A DNA stretch of 64,000 nucleotides from Compostibacter hankyongensis. GTDB lineage: Bacteria; Bacteroidota; Bacteroidia; Chitinophagales; Chitinophagaceae. How positions within the stretch are numbered: position 1 is the first letter of the stretch; each line of letters begins with the position of its first letter. Location of the stretch: NCBI RefSeq assembly GCF_039541075.1, contig NZ_BAABFN010000002.1, positions 310,001-374,000 on the forward strand, in the 5' to 3' direction. Position numbers and translations under genes: made by a program. Positions 24,026 through 32,876 of this stretch are shown here, piece by piece. Below the pieces are notes generated by a model. The model was not told where the DNA came from and did not search any database. It saw only the letters and a program-made list of their open reading frames with translations.

Positions 24026-26515
24026 TTAAAATTCCTTTTCTCCGAATTCACTTTTGGGAAGCTGCACCTTGCTGCCCAGCTTATTCAGGTTAAAGCTGAT
24101 ATTGATCATGAAAACGTCGGTTTCATAAATATAGTTGGTGGTGGTATAAAAATCGGGGCCGCTCGTGGTAATGCGCTGTTCGTTGGAGCCGAGAAAGCCC
24201 ATGTCCATATTTTGCCACTGCAGCATTACGGCGATCTTGCCATCCATAAAGGTCTTTTTTACCGATGTATTCGGGCTCAGGAACCTGGAATCTTTTCCTT
24301 GAGCGGTAGGGCGCGTAGACAGATAGTTTACATTTCCCTGGATGCTCCAGGTGGGGCCTAATTGGAAATTGGTGTTGGCATTGACAGCGTAAACCCAATC
24401 CGAATTCTTCACATCGAATGTTTCATCCAGTATCTTAAGATCTCCCCTGATCTTATACTGATAGATATTCGCACCTGCATAAAGATCCCACCATTTTGTG
24501 ATCCGAATATCTGTTTCCAACTCGATCCCGGTTAAACGCGCTCTTTCCGCATTGGTATAGACCCGGTTCAGGATGGTATCGGCATAGACGCTGTTGACCC
24601 GCTGGATGGGATTCTTTATATCCTGGTGGTATAGCGTTGCAAAAAAGGATCCCAGACTGAAACTCTTGATGATACCGGCCTCCCACAGGTCCACAAATTC
24701 CGGCAGCAGGTCCGGATCACCCTGTTCCAGCGTTTCCGAATGTTCCCGCTCCGGGATGGGGTTCAGCTGGTAATTATCGGTGCGTTGTATCCTTCTGCTA
24801 TAGCCGGCCTTGGCTTTCCAGCCCCGGCCCAATGTATAGAGCAGGCTGGCGGAAGGAAACAAATTCGATAGATACAAATGATGAGGAGCCGGGTCGTAGG
24901 ATAGCCGGACCGTCCTGGCGGCATATTCATAACGCAGCCCCCCGACATATTCCAGCTGTCCCGCTTGTCCGCTGTATTGGCTATAGGCGGCATTGATCTG
25001 GTTCTTTGACTGTACCGTGCCGGCAAATCTTTCCGGATCGGGAGGCACGGGCGCCGGCGTGACCTGGTAGCCGAACTCGCCGTCTTCGGTGTCGTATCTG
25101 AACTGATAACCGCTTTCCAGCTTCCCTTTACCGATAGGGAGCGCATAATCCAGTTTGGCCCTGTAGCCGTGGATCGGCTTCTTATAAGGATTAAAAACAT
25201 ATTGTATGGTGTCCGCGCCCGGCTTTGCATTCTTCAGGTTCCTGTTTTTGGTATCTCCGTAGAGGTTATCCCATTCATACAGCACAGAAGCGGATAGTGT
25301 TGATCTGTTTGTAAAAGTATGCGTATAGTCCAGACTGCCTAAGGTAAAAGTACCTTCTTTCGTTTGCAGGTTGGAATTGTAGTAAGGGCTTTTTTGAAAA
25401 GGTGTATCGGCGCCGGTACGGGTTTTGGTATTTTTATAGAAAATATCTGCCAAGCGGGCCTGGAACTTCTTACTGGTGGAAAAACCCAGCGAGAAAGCGT
25501 TGCCGGCATCAGGAGTGAAACCTATGGATACCCTCCCGGCATAGTTATATTTGTCAAAGCTCCTTTCGCCCTCAGAGGGAAAGTGAGTGGTGTAACCTTT
25601 TGTACTGTTAATGGTGTATACATCCCCTACCCGGTAGCCTTCCACGTCATTTCTGGTATAATCGGCCCCGGCGGCGATATTCCATTTCCCTTTCTTGTAA
25701 TTGAAGGCCGCATCCCCTCCGAAGCGGACAGGTTTTTTTAAGTTCCCGTAATCCGTAGTGCTGGGTAATCCGCCCTGAACGTTCGCAACAAAAGTAAGGC
25801 CATCGGCAGCGCCTTTTTTTGTGATGATGTTGATAATGCCCGATTTGCCATCGGGATCATATTTGGCGGATGGCGCCGTGATCAGCTCAATATCGGCAAC
25901 GGCGTTTGCGGGAAGCTGGCTCAATGCCGATTGCGCATCCGTTAATACCGGCTTGCCGTTGATCAATACCAGAAAACCGGTGGAGCCCCTCATCATGATC
26001 CGGCCTTCCCCGTTTACAGAGACCGACGGCAGGTTTTTCAGCACATCCAGCGCCGAGCCGCCTTTTGCAGCCTCAAACTGACCGGCTTCATATACCTGCT
26101 TATCGATCTTATTATAATTTTCTACCTTTTTTCCGGATACCTTTAGCTCGTCGAGCATTCTCTGGTCGGGGATAATTGTAATATCGCCAAGGTCTGTATT
26201 GCGGCTTTCCGAAAGCACGAAGGAAGGAATGGTCTTTTGCCGGTACCCTACAAACTGGACCGTCAGATAAAAGTCGCCCGCCTTTAATCTGCCGAGCTCA
26301 AATTTACCGGTTGAATCGGTGATCGTCCCGTTTACCAGGCTTGAATCCCCTGTCCTGTATAGCGCAATGCTTACATAACGCATGGGCAAGCCGGTCAGCT
26401 TATCCCTGACCAGGCCGCGAACACCGGCATGCTGGGCCAGTAACGCAGATGGAATGATCAATAAAAAAGAAATGAAAAAGATGTAACGTCCCCGACGGCC
26501 TGTTGTCCGGCTCAT
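24026..26515 (-). CDS. TonB-dependent receptor, outer-membrane beta-barrel (PF14905-type)
   Basis: An 829-residue outer-membrane receptor from ATG 26515; the longer reading starts with TTG at 26536 and lengthens the signal peptide. After the signal (IPSALLAQ) comes a carboxypeptidase-regulatory-like domain (GVRGLVRDKLTGLPMRYVSI), then a plug (SALDVLKNLPSVSVNGEGRIMMRG, GFLVLINGKPVL) and a barrel ending in GEKEF. It is not a SusC: it lacks the SusC plug signature and has no SusD partner. An AraC-family gene lies just upstream in the same direction. The substrate cannot be told; members of this group are linked to siderophores, peptides or metals. It converges on the xyloside-locus AraC gene. 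Confidence 0.88.
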   Translation of the reverse strand: MSRTTGRRGRYIFFISFLLIIPSALLAQHAGVRGLVRDKLTGLPMRYVSIALYRTGDSSLVNGTITDSTGKFELGRLKAGDFYLTVQFVGYRQKTIPSFVLSESRNTDLGDITIIPDQRMLDELKVSGKKVENYNKIDKQVYEAGQFEAAKGGSALDVLKNLPSVSVNGEGRIMMRGSTGFLVLINGKPVLTDAQSALSQLPANAVADIELITAPSAKYDPDGKSGIINIITKKGAADGLTFVANVQGGLPSTTDYGNLKKPVRFGGDAAFNYKKGKWNIAAGADYTRNDVEGYRVGDVYTINSTKGYTTHFPSEGERSFDKYNYAGRVSIGFTPDAGNAFSLGFSTSKKFQARLADIFYKNTKTRTGADTPFQKSPYYNSNLQTKEGTFTLGSLDYTHTFTNRSTLSASVLYEWDNLYGDTKNRNLKNAKPGADTIQYVFNPYKKPIHGYRAKLDYALPIGKGKLESGYQFRYDTEDGEFGYQVTPAPVPPDPERFAGTVQSKNQINAAYSQYSGQAGQLEYVGGLRYEYAARTVRLSYDPAPHHLYLSNLFPSASLLYTLGRGWKAKAGYSRRIQRTDNYQLNPIPEREHSETLEQGDPDLLPEFVDLWEAGIIKSFSLGSFFATLYHQDIKNPIQRVNSVYADTILNRVYTNAERARLTGIELETDIRITKWWDLYAGANIYQYKIRGDLKILDETFDVKNSDWVYAVNANTNFQLGPTWSIQGNVNYLSTRPTAQGKDSRFLSPNTSVKKTFMDGKIAVMLQWQNMDMGFLGSNEQRITTSGPDFYTTTNYIYETDVFMINISFNLNKLGSKVQLPKSEFGEKEF

Positions 26516-26688
26516 ATACCGAAAATTTTCCTGCAAAGAAAATTACTGGCCGGTATAAAGTTTGGTATAAACAGTACTTTTTATGGTAATATTGAAAATA
26601 ATCCCCTTCCGGAAACCTTGCAGATGAACCGGTTTTTGTCAGGCTTCTTTTTTTGGCTCAGAAAGCTCAATCAAATTCCCCCGGTCTT

Positions 26689-27528
26689 TTATATCACAGA
26701 CCGGAAAGACTGAGGGGTGACCCCCGTAAACCGCTTAAAGTACTTTACAAAATGGGAAGGGTCTTTAAAAGCCAGATGAAATGAAATTTCAGAGACGGTG
26801 CTGTCGGTATATAATAGCAGCCTTTTGGCTTCGCTGACAATGAAATCCGAAAGCACCTGCGCGGCCGGCTGGTTAACTGCTTTCCGGCAGGCGGCATTCA
26901 GGTTCTGGGGTGTAGTGCTCAGCAGGCCGGCGTAATGCGCTACTTTGTTTTTTATGATCTTGTCGCGGCTTAATAATTCATGAAACTGCTGGTACAGGTC
27001 AGACTTGGCTGGCTTGTCATTGCCGGCAGGCTTGGCGGTCTCCAATATCTTTGCCAGCAACGCTTTCAGGAGGCCTTCGGTAATGGGGAAAGCGTTTTCA
27101 TGGCCCGTTTTATATTCCTCGGCGAGCAATCCGAATAATTGAGTAATGGTTGCACTGTCACTAAGGTACAGGCAGTTATGGACGCTTATCTTGATCAGTA
27201 GCAGTTTTAGCTCGCCGTCGAGGCTCCTGTCGATAAACGATTTTTTCAATATCATTACATATCCATCCGGTTCACTGAGAATCTTCCAATGGTGAACCTG
27301 TTCCTTCCTGATAAAAAAAACGACAGGCGGCTTAATGTCATATTCGCGGGTATCAATGGTATGCTGTCCGCTGCCTTCTGCCAGGTAAACGATCTCAAAA
27401 TAGTTTTTATGCTTATGCGGCTCCGTCACACGGGTTCCCTGGCGGAATTTCTCAACTTTGATATGCTGCTCCGCAGCGATCTTATTTTTAACCGTAAGTG
27501 CTTTGTTATGTAAAGAGGTCTGTTTCAT
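26689..27528 (-). CDS. AraC-family transcriptional regulator
   Basis: A 279-residue regulator with an N-terminal cupin (PHKHKNYFEIVYLAEGSGQHTID) and a C-terminal AraC DNA-binding domain (NKVAHYAGLLSTTPQNLNAACRK, SEISFHLAFKDPSHFVKYFKRFTGVTPQSFR). It sits 173 bases upstream of the TonB-dependent receptor and on the same strand, so it probably controls that receptor. The 159 bases ahead of its start, after arsM, hold no clear promoter (only TATTTTAG, one mismatch to the -7 consensus). The signal molecule is unknown. Confidence 0.88.
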   Translation of the reverse strand: MKQTSLHNKALTVKNKIAAEQHIKVEKFRQGTRVTEPHKHKNYFEIVYLAEGSGQHTIDTREYDIKPPVVFFIRKEQVHHWKILSEPDGYVMILKKSFIDRSLDGELKLLLIKISVHNCLYLSDSATITQLFGLLAEEYKTGHENAFPITEGLLKALLAKILETAKPAGNDKPAKSDLYQQFHELLSRDKIIKNKVAHYAGLLSTTPQNLNAACRKAVNQPAAQVLSDFIVSEAKRLLLYTDSTVSEISFHLAFKDPSHFVKYFKRFTGVTPQSFRSVI

Positions 27529-27687
27529 AGCGCCGCGGCTAAAATAAGGTGTTTGATCCGGATTGTGGCATACAGGATCGCTTTCCCGTAAGCTATTCGG
27601 TTTTAAAAGCTATACCTGCGGCGTAAACCGGCCAAAAGCTATATTCCCAAGCTCAAGCGCCGGGTTGCAGACAGGAAAAATCAGAAA

Positions 27688-28530
27688 TTAATGACAGCAA
27701 TCCGGGCCGCAGCAGGCTGCTTTTCCCGCTTTTTCTGCATACACGGTGATGCTTTGAATACCGCCTCCCGTAGCTTTAAATTGATTAATCTGTTCCGCAG
27801 ACAGATAAGCAGCCAGTATATCGTCGGGTATTTCGACAGCCTTTTCCTTTTGAAGGGTGATATTTGAAAATCCGTTTTTTGCTATCAACCCGAGATATTC
27901 CTCTTTTTGAATGGCTCCGGCTACACATCCCGCGTACATTTCGGCTGCCTGTCTTAATGCGGCCGGCAACTCGCCTTCCAGTACGATGTCCGATATGCTG
28001 AAATGACCACCCGGCTTCAGCACCCGGTATATTTCACTGAATACTGTGTCCTTATTGGGAACAAGGTTCAGCACGCAGTTGCTTACTACGACATCCGCCA
28101 TATTGCCGGCCACGGGCATGCTTTCTATATCTCCCTGCCTGAACTCCACGTTGTTATAGCCCAGCTTTTCTACATTAGCCCTGGCCTTTTCAATCATTTG
28201 GGGGGTAAAATCTATACCGATTACCTTGCCGGATTCGCCCGTTTCCCTGCGGGCGACAAAGCAATCGTTTCCTGCACCGGAACCCAGGTCAATGACGGTG
28301 TCTCCCGCTTTAATTTGAGCAAATTGCGTCGGTAAGCCGCAGCCTAAACCCAGGTCGGCGTCAGGGTTATAACCTTCCAGTTTGCTGTAATCTTCGCTCA
28401 TTATATTGTAAACCTCTGTAGAGCAACAGCCCGACCCGCAGCAGGATGCCTGGTTTGTGTCTTTATCCTGGGCGGCAATTTCCCCGTATTTTTGTTTTAC
28501 CAGCTCTTTTAACTCCTGTTCGTTATTCAT
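27688..28530 (-). CDS. arsM: Arsenite S-adenosylmethionine methyltransferase
   Basis: A 280-residue class I methyltransferase that converts arsenite to methylated arsenicals in the cytoplasm. The SAM site reads DLGSGAGNDCF (about 81-91) and GIDFT. The arsenic-binding cysteines of ArsM are present as C64 (GLGCGLPT), C152 (SNCVLNL) and C202 (AGCVAGA). Extra Cys clusters lie at both ends (CCGSGCC at 30-36 and CCGPDCC at the C terminus), common in bacterial ArsM. It is the last gene of arsR-arsC-arsM, 31 bases after arsC. No arsenite efflux pump (ArsB or Acr3) is encoded beside it. Confidence 0.93.
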   Translation of the reverse strand: MNNEQELKELVKQKYGEIAAQDKDTNQASCCGSGCCSTEVYNIMSEDYSKLEGYNPDADLGLGCGLPTQFAQIKAGDTVIDLGSGAGNDCFVARRETGESGKVIGIDFTPQMIEKARANVEKLGYNNVEFRQGDIESMPVAGNMADVVVSNCVLNLVPNKDTVFSEIYRVLKPGGHFSISDIVLEGELPAALRQAAEMYAGCVAGAIQKEEYLGLIAKNGFSNITLQKEKAVEIPDDILAAYLSAEQINQFKATGGGIQSITVYAEKAGKAACCGPDCCH

Positions 28531-28561
28531 GATTATATCAATTTGAGATGATGGGATAGTA

Positions 28562-29014
28562 TTATTTCCAAAATTGTACTGTATCGGTTTCCTGTATGAA
28601 ATCCGCTACTTTTTGCCGTATGGCGTCCCGAACCTGCCGGGTTTGCTCCATTATCTGTTCGTTCGTACCGCCAAAGGCGGAAGGGTCGGGGAACGACCAG
28701 GCTATGCGTTTGATTTTGCCGGGGAAGACGGGACATTTTTCCGCGCTTGCTGTATCGCATACTGTTATTACGGCGTCGTAGTGTTTGCCCTGTTCTATCA
28801 GGTCAAAGGCAGCTTTTGTCTGTTTGTCACTGATGTCTATTCCTGTCTCTGCCATTGCTGCGACGACGTTGAGATTGAGCACGCCCGGCGCTATCCCGGC
28901 GCTATCCGCTTCAAATTGTTCTTTACCCATTTCGTTTAAAAAGGCTTCGGCCATCTGGCTCCGGGCGCTGTTGTGTACGCACACGAAAAGAACTTTGTAT
29001 TTAATATTATCCAT
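28562..29014 (-). CDS. arsC: Arsenate reductase, low-molecular-weight phosphatase type
   Basis: A 150-residue arsenate reductase that makes arsenite from arsenate. The active-site loop C12-x5-R18 (CVHNSAR) belongs to the low-molecular-weight phosphatase fold, and C86 and C94 are in place to relay the disulfide as in the thioredoxin-coupled enzymes of the S. aureus type. It lies 54 bases downstream of arsR, and that gap holds its own copy of the predicted ArsR site, so it can be transcribed and repressed separately from arsR. Product feeds ArsM. Confidence 0.92.
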   Translation of the reverse strand: MDNIKYKVLFVCVHNSARSQMAEAFLNEMGKEQFEADSAGIAPGVLNLNVVAAMAETGIDISDKQTKAAFDLIEQGKHYDAVITVCDTASAEKCPVFPGKIKRIAWSFPDPSAFGGTNEQIMEQTRQVRDAIRQKVADFIQETDTVQFWK

Positions 29015-29034
29015 TTTAATTGCTTCATTTATTC

Positions 29035-29050
29035 ATTGCAATAATACGAT
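29035..29050 (-). promoter_or_regulatory. Predicted ArsR operator 2, ahead of arsC
   Basis: ATTGCAATAATACGAT on the plus strand, an imperfect inverted repeat that differs by one base from the copy ahead of arsR. On the minus strand it contains TATTATTG, one mismatch from the Bacteroidetes -7 box, so binding would cover the arsC promoter. Confidence 0.65.
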
Positions 29051-29068
29051 TATATAAAATAAAAAAAA

Positions 29069-29404
29069 TCAACAGCACCCCCCTTCAGCAAGTTCATTTA
29101 CTGCTACAAAGAAATCGTTGAAAAACTGCTGGTATTTTTGCCAGACCTTCGGGTCGATGCAATAGCAAACGCTTGTTCCTTCCACCGTTCCCTGAATGAT
29201 ACCTGCCAGCTTTAGCTCCTTAAGATGCTGGGAGATAGTAGGCTGTGCCAATCCCAGCTCATTAACCAGATTACCACAGATGCAGGCATTGGTTTTGATG
29301 AGCTGCTGCAGGATAGCGATGCGGGCAGGATGCGCAATAGCCTTGGCCATTTTTGCCAGCTCATTTTGTTTCTTGGTAAATAGATCTGTTTTGGTCGCGC
29401 CCAT
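29069..29404 (-). CDS. arsR: ArsR/SmtB-family arsenic-responsive repressor
   Basis: A 111-residue winged-helix repressor. The helix that carries the metalloid site reads NACICGNLV, placing C41 and C43 as As(III) ligands as in the ELCVCDL motif of ArsR; a Gly-Gly-Cys-Cys tail (residues 108-111) could add thiols. The recognition helix is AQPTISQHLKELKLAG. It starts the arsR-arsC-arsM group and should release the two matching operators when arsenite binds. Assignment is firm. Confidence 0.94.
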   Translation of the reverse strand: MGATKTDLFTKKQNELAKMAKAIAHPARIAILQQLIKTNACICGNLVNELGLAQPTISQHLKELKLAGIIQGTVEGTSVCYCIDPKVWQKYQQFFNDFFVAVNELAEGGCC

Positions 29405-29417
29405 TGTTCACTCATTT

Positions 29418-29433
29418 ATTGCAATATTACGAT
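29418..29433 (-). promoter_or_regulatory. Predicted ArsR operator 1 and arsR promoter
   Basis: ATTGCAATATTACGAT on the plus strand has half-sites ATTGCAAT and ATCGTAAT (on the other strand). On the minus strand TTTG, a 21-base spacer and TAATATTG form a plausible Bacteroidetes promoter whose -7 box lies inside the repeat. Twin of the site at 29035-29050. Confidence 0.7.
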
Positions 29434-29655
29434 TAATATCTTGAATCCGCCAAATTTTTTGAGGATTTTCTGGTTTCCATAGATATTCACTACAGGGTGC
29501 TTAAATGTTCGATCGGGAAAAGGGGGGTGAGATCTTCGTTGGGGCTTGGGCGATAATCAGGCGGTCAAACAGGTCTGTTTGCTGCTCAACGCTCAGCTGC
29601 ATCAGACCGCAGAACTGAATTTTCGTACCGTCTTCATGGCTACTGATAATCAAAG

Positions 29656-29739
29656 TGCCCGGAGGGGGAATCGAACCCCCACTCCCTTGCGGGAACCAGA
29701 TTTTGAGTCTGGCGCGTCTACCAGTTCCGCCATCCGGGC
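29656..29739 (-). tRNA. tRNA-Leu(CAA)
   Basis: The minus strand folds into an 84-base class II tRNA: acceptor GCCCGGA/TCCGGGC with discriminator A, D-arm GCGGAACTGGTAGACGC, anticodon stem CCAGA/TCTGG with loop CTCAAAA (anticodon CAA, reads UUG), a long variable arm TTCCCGCAAGGGAGT, and T-arm GGGGG-TTCGATT-CCCCC. The 3' CCA is not encoded. Between arsR and this tRNA (29434-29655) I see no gene. Confidence 0.97.
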
Positions 29740-29782
29740 AAAATCGGGATTTTCCGGAGCCGCGGGCGATCCGGATGCGGTT

Positions 29783-29790
29783 CAAATGTA
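29783..29790 (-). promoter_or_regulatory. -7 box for tRNA-Leu
   Basis: TACATTTG on the minus strand fully matches TAnnTTTG and lies 43 bases upstream of the mature tRNA 5' end, giving a processed leader of roughly 35-40 bases. No clear -33 element. Confidence 0.5.
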
Positions 29791-29937
29791 TGACCGGTTT
29801 CCGGGATCATGGCCCTGCGGACGGGTCGCAAAAATACCCATTCTTTCCGTAATTCCAATAGCGTGTACCTGTTGCGTATATGGCTTGCCTGGACGGTATC
29901 GGCCGCTCTTCCCCGCGCTACCCGTATATTTGCAGTA

Positions 29938-31146
29938 ATGAACCATCCTGTCAAGATAGCATTGATCCGGGAGGGAAAAATCCCCGAAGATAACCGGGTA
30001 GCTTTTACCCCGCGGCAATGTGCCTGGATACAACAGCACTACCCGCGGGTACGGCTGACGGTACAGCCCTCTCCTTCCCGCTGCTACCGCGATGGGGAAT
30101 ACCGGCAGGCGGGGATCTCGCTGCAGGAAGATATTACGGACTGCGATATCCTGATCGGCATCAAGGAGGTGCCGGCGGAACAGCTTGTTCCCGGCAAAAC
30201 CTATCTTTTCTTTTCCCATACCCGGAAGCAGCAGCCGCAGAACCGGGCGCTGATGCAGGCGCTGCTGGCCAAAAAGATCACGCTCATCGACTACGAATGT
30301 CTGGTGCATGACGACGGGCACCGTATACTCGGGTTTGGATTTTTTGCCGGCGTGGTCGGTGCGCATAACGGGCTGCTGGCCTACGGAAAAAAAACAGGGG
30401 CTTATGTCCTGCAGCCGGCCCGGCAGTGTCACGACCTGCGAGCGCTCTCCGAGACCTATTTCGGGATGAAGCTACCCCCGCTGAAGATCGTGCTGACCGG
30501 ATCGGGCCGTGTGGCCGCCGGCGCGCTCGAAGTAATGGGCATGCTGGGCATCAAGGATGTGCCGCCGGAAGAGTTTCTGATATCGGACTATAATTATCCC
30601 GTATATACGCAGCTGAAAGGGGAAAAGCTTTACAGACGCACGGACGGGCTATACAGCCGGGAGGATTTTCACCGTCATCCGGATCGATATACTTGCCATT
30701 TTCTTCCTTTTACTACAGCGGCAGATATCCTGGTCAACGGCATCTATTGGGAGGGGCGTATGGCTCCTCTTTTTACCTGGGAAGATATGCAGCAGACCGG
30801 CTTCCGCATAAAAGTCATCGCCGATGTTACCAACGACCGGGAAGGATCTGTTCCCTGTAATCTTGGCGACGCAATGCTTGCAGATCCGGTATATGGTGTC
30901 GATCGCTTTACCCGGCAAAAGACCGCTCCCTTTCTCCCGGGCACCGTGGATATGATGTGTGTGGGCAACCTGCCCAACGAGCTGCCGCGCGACGCTTCGC
31001 GTTATTTTGGCGAACAGCTGATCAAGTACGTGTTTGACGACCTGCTGCAGGGAGAAGGTAAAATGATCCGGCAGGGTACCCTCGTAAAAGCCGGCAGGCT
31101 GACGCCTGCTTTCCGGTACCTGTCCGCTTATGCGGGCCTTTCATAA
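29938..31146 (+). CDS. Lysine-ketoglutarate reductase / alanine dehydrogenase-like oxidoreductase
   Basis: A 402-residue protein of the AlaDH/PNT superfamily, from ATG 29938; an ATG further upstream (29809) only adds unrelated residues and overlaps the tRNA promoter. The N-terminal domain has the typical IALIREGKIPEDNRVAFTP start and a segment YLFFSHTRKQQPQNRALMQALL followed by LIDYE, which is closer to the lysine-ketoglutarate reductase (saccharopine-forming) half of LKR/SDH than to true alanine dehydrogenase. The NAD(P) loop reads LTGSGRVAAGALE. It may act in lysine degradation, but no saccharopine dehydrogenase is nearby; substrate remains uncertain. Its last bases overlap the convergent trmN6 gene by 6. 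Confidence 0.8.
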   Translation: MNHPVKIALIREGKIPEDNRVAFTPRQCAWIQQHYPRVRLTVQPSPSRCYRDGEYRQAGISLQEDITDCDILIGIKEVPAEQLVPGKTYLFFSHTRKQQPQNRALMQALLAKKITLIDYECLVHDDGHRILGFGFFAGVVGAHNGLLAYGKKTGAYVLQPARQCHDLRALSETYFGMKLPPLKIVLTGSGRVAAGALEVMGMLGIKDVPPEEFLISDYNYPVYTQLKGEKLYRRTDGLYSREDFHRHPDRYTCHFLPFTTAADILVNGIYWEGRMAPLFTWEDMQQTGFRIKVIADVTNDREGSVPCNLGDAMLADPVYGVDRFTRQKTAPFLPGTVDMMCVGNLPNELPRDASRYFGEQLIKYVFDDLLQGEGKMIRQGTLVKAGRLTPAFRYLSAYAGLS

Positions 31147-31863
31147 ATAGAGGTAGTAAGGCTGCAGCAACGCCGCGCACTCCGGCGTATAGGCATTCCC
31201 GTTCATGATGGTCAGCTCTTCCATAAGGTTTTCCCGCGGCTGGCAGGAAAAAAGCGCTATGCTGCGGAAGAAATCATGCCGGGGCGTCTGTCTTACCTGC
31301 AGCAGCCTTTCCGGGAAAAGTCCCCGGCCGGCTGCAAGGGTGGCGAATGCGGCAAAACGGTGGCCGGGCAACATGATCCCCAGGAGGCCTTCTTTTTTCA
31401 GCCAGCGGTCCGCTATGGCCAGCAATCCGGAAAAGTCCAGCTCCACCGCATGCCGGGCCCGGTTGATGCGCTCATCCCCGCTTTTCAGATCCTGCCCGTA
31501 AAAGGGCGGATTGCAGATGATCAGGTCGTAAGGCTGCGGGTATAAAAACGTACGGGCGTCCCCGTGCCGGACGTTAATCCTGTCGGGCCAGGGAGAATGC
31601 CGGGCATTTTCCTGCGCCTGCCGGCTGGCAGCTTCATCCAGCTCGATGGCATCGAAAATCGCGCCGGGAAGCTGCTGGGCCAGCATCAGACTCAGCAGGC
31701 CGGTGCCGGTACCGATATCCAGCGCGCGACCCACCGGCAGGGTTGCCTTTTGCAGGGCGGCGGCAGTATAGGCTCCCTGGATACAGGCGTCCGTACAGAC
31801 CTTCATCGCACAATGCTCCTGCCCTATGCGGAATTGCTTGAACTGGAAATAGGTATTGCTCAT
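31141..31863 (-). CDS. trmN6: tRNA1(Val) adenine-37 N6-methyltransferase
   Basis: A 240-residue SAM-dependent methyltransferase of the YfiC/TrmN6 family. The SAM loop is ALDIGTGTGLLSLML and the catalytic N6-adenine motif is NPPFYGQ (ICNPPFYGQDLKSGDERINRARH). The start FKQFRIGQEHCAMKVCTDACIQGAY is characteristic of this family. It overlaps tsaD by 4 bases (ATGA type), suggesting translational coupling with another tRNA-modification gene. Target in E. coli is A37 of tRNA1(Val). Confidence 0.9.
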   Translation of the reverse strand: MSNTYFQFKQFRIGQEHCAMKVCTDACIQGAYTAAALQKATLPVGRALDIGTGTGLLSLMLAQQLPGAIFDAIELDEAASRQAQENARHSPWPDRINVRHGDARTFLYPQPYDLIICNPPFYGQDLKSGDERINRARHAVELDFSGLLAIADRWLKKEGLLGIMLPGHRFAAFATLAAGRGLFPERLLQVRQTPRHDFFRSIALFSCQPRENLMEELTIMNGNAYTPECAALLQPYYLYL

Positions 31864-32864
31864 GACCAGGTTGCCCGGGCGCCGGCGCTCACGCTGAGGG
31901 GGCTGAACTGCCCGGCTTTGAATTTATGATAGGCGGTGATGGCGATCATGGCCGCATTGTCCGTGCAGTATTCGAATTTCGGGATATAATGCTGCCAGCC
32001 ATATCGCTTGCTATAGGTTTCCAGCGCGGCCCGCAACCCGCTGTTGGCGCTTACCCCCCCGGCGATCCCTACATGGGTTACGCCGGTTTGCTGTGCCGCC
32101 TTTACCAGCTTGTTCATGAGGATGGTGATGATGCGGTGCTGCACCGAGGCGCAGATGTCGGGAAGATTCTTGGCGACAAAATCCGGATCTTTCGCGGTCT
32201 CGTCCCGGATAAAGTACAGGATGGCTGTCTTTAACCCGCTGAAGCTGAAGTTGAGGCCTGGGATCCGGGGTTCGGGAAAGGAAAACCGTTCAGGATCGCC
32301 CTCCCGGGCATAGCGGTCGATCAGCGGCCCGCCGGGATAAGGCAGCCCCAGCAGCTTGGCCGTTTTGTCGAAAGCCTCGCCTGCCGCATCGTCCTGCGTT
32401 TCCCCGATAACCGTCATCTTCAGGAAATCTTCGCACAGCACGATCTGGGTATGACCGCCCGAAACGGTAAGACAAAGAAAAGGAAATGCCGGGCGGGGCT
32501 CCTCGATAAAGTTGGCCAGCACATGCGCCTGCATATGATGTACGGCAATAAGCGGGATATCCAGCGCCAGCGCCATGGCCTTGGCGAAGCTGCAGCCCAC
32601 CAGCAGCGAGCCGATCAGGCCGGGCGACTGGGTGAAGGCAATGGCATCCAGCTCGGCCTTGGTCAGGCCCGCCTTCCTGAGGGCAGCGTCCACGACGGGC
32701 ACGATGTTCTGCAGATGCGCGCGCGAGGCCAGCTCGGGTACCACCCCGCCATATTGCTCGTGTACCTGCTGGTTGGCAATGAAGTTGGACAGTATCTTCC
32801 CGTCCTGCAATACCGCAGCGCTCGTTTCATCACAGGAAGACTCAATGGCAAGTATATTCGTCAT
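31860..32864 (-). CDS. tsaD: tRNA threonylcarbamoyladenosine synthase subunit TsaD
   Basis: A 334-residue ASKHA-fold protein, the universal transferase of the threonylcarbamoyl group to A37 of ANN-decoding tRNAs. Landmarks are ILAIESSCDETSAAV at the start, the metal-binding HHMQAH motif near residue 112, SGGHTQIVL and GGVSANSGLR. Length matches the family. It starts 12 bases after the ABC permease gene and overlaps trmN6, so the three minus-strand genes may be one transcript. Confidence 0.97.
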   Translation of the reverse strand: MTNILAIESSCDETSAAVLQDGKILSNFIANQQVHEQYGGVVPELASRAHLQNIVPVVDAALRKAGLTKAELDAIAFTQSPGLIGSLLVGCSFAKAMALALDIPLIAVHHMQAHVLANFIEEPRPAFPFLCLTVSGGHTQIVLCEDFLKMTVIGETQDDAAGEAFDKTAKLLGLPYPGGPLIDRYAREGDPERFSFPEPRIPGLNFSFSGLKTAILYFIRDETAKDPDFVAKNLPDICASVQHRIITILMNKLVKAAQQTGVTHVGIAGGVSANSGLRAALETYSKRYGWQHYIPKFEYCTDNAAMIAITAYHKFKAGQFSPLSVSAGARATWS

Positions 32865-32876
32865 GGAAAAACAGGA

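Noticed and set aside
29501..29785. 94-codon minus-strand frame across the tRNA region
   Set aside because: It would translate the tRNA-Leu itself; its other part resembles no protein I know, so I do not call a pseudogene.
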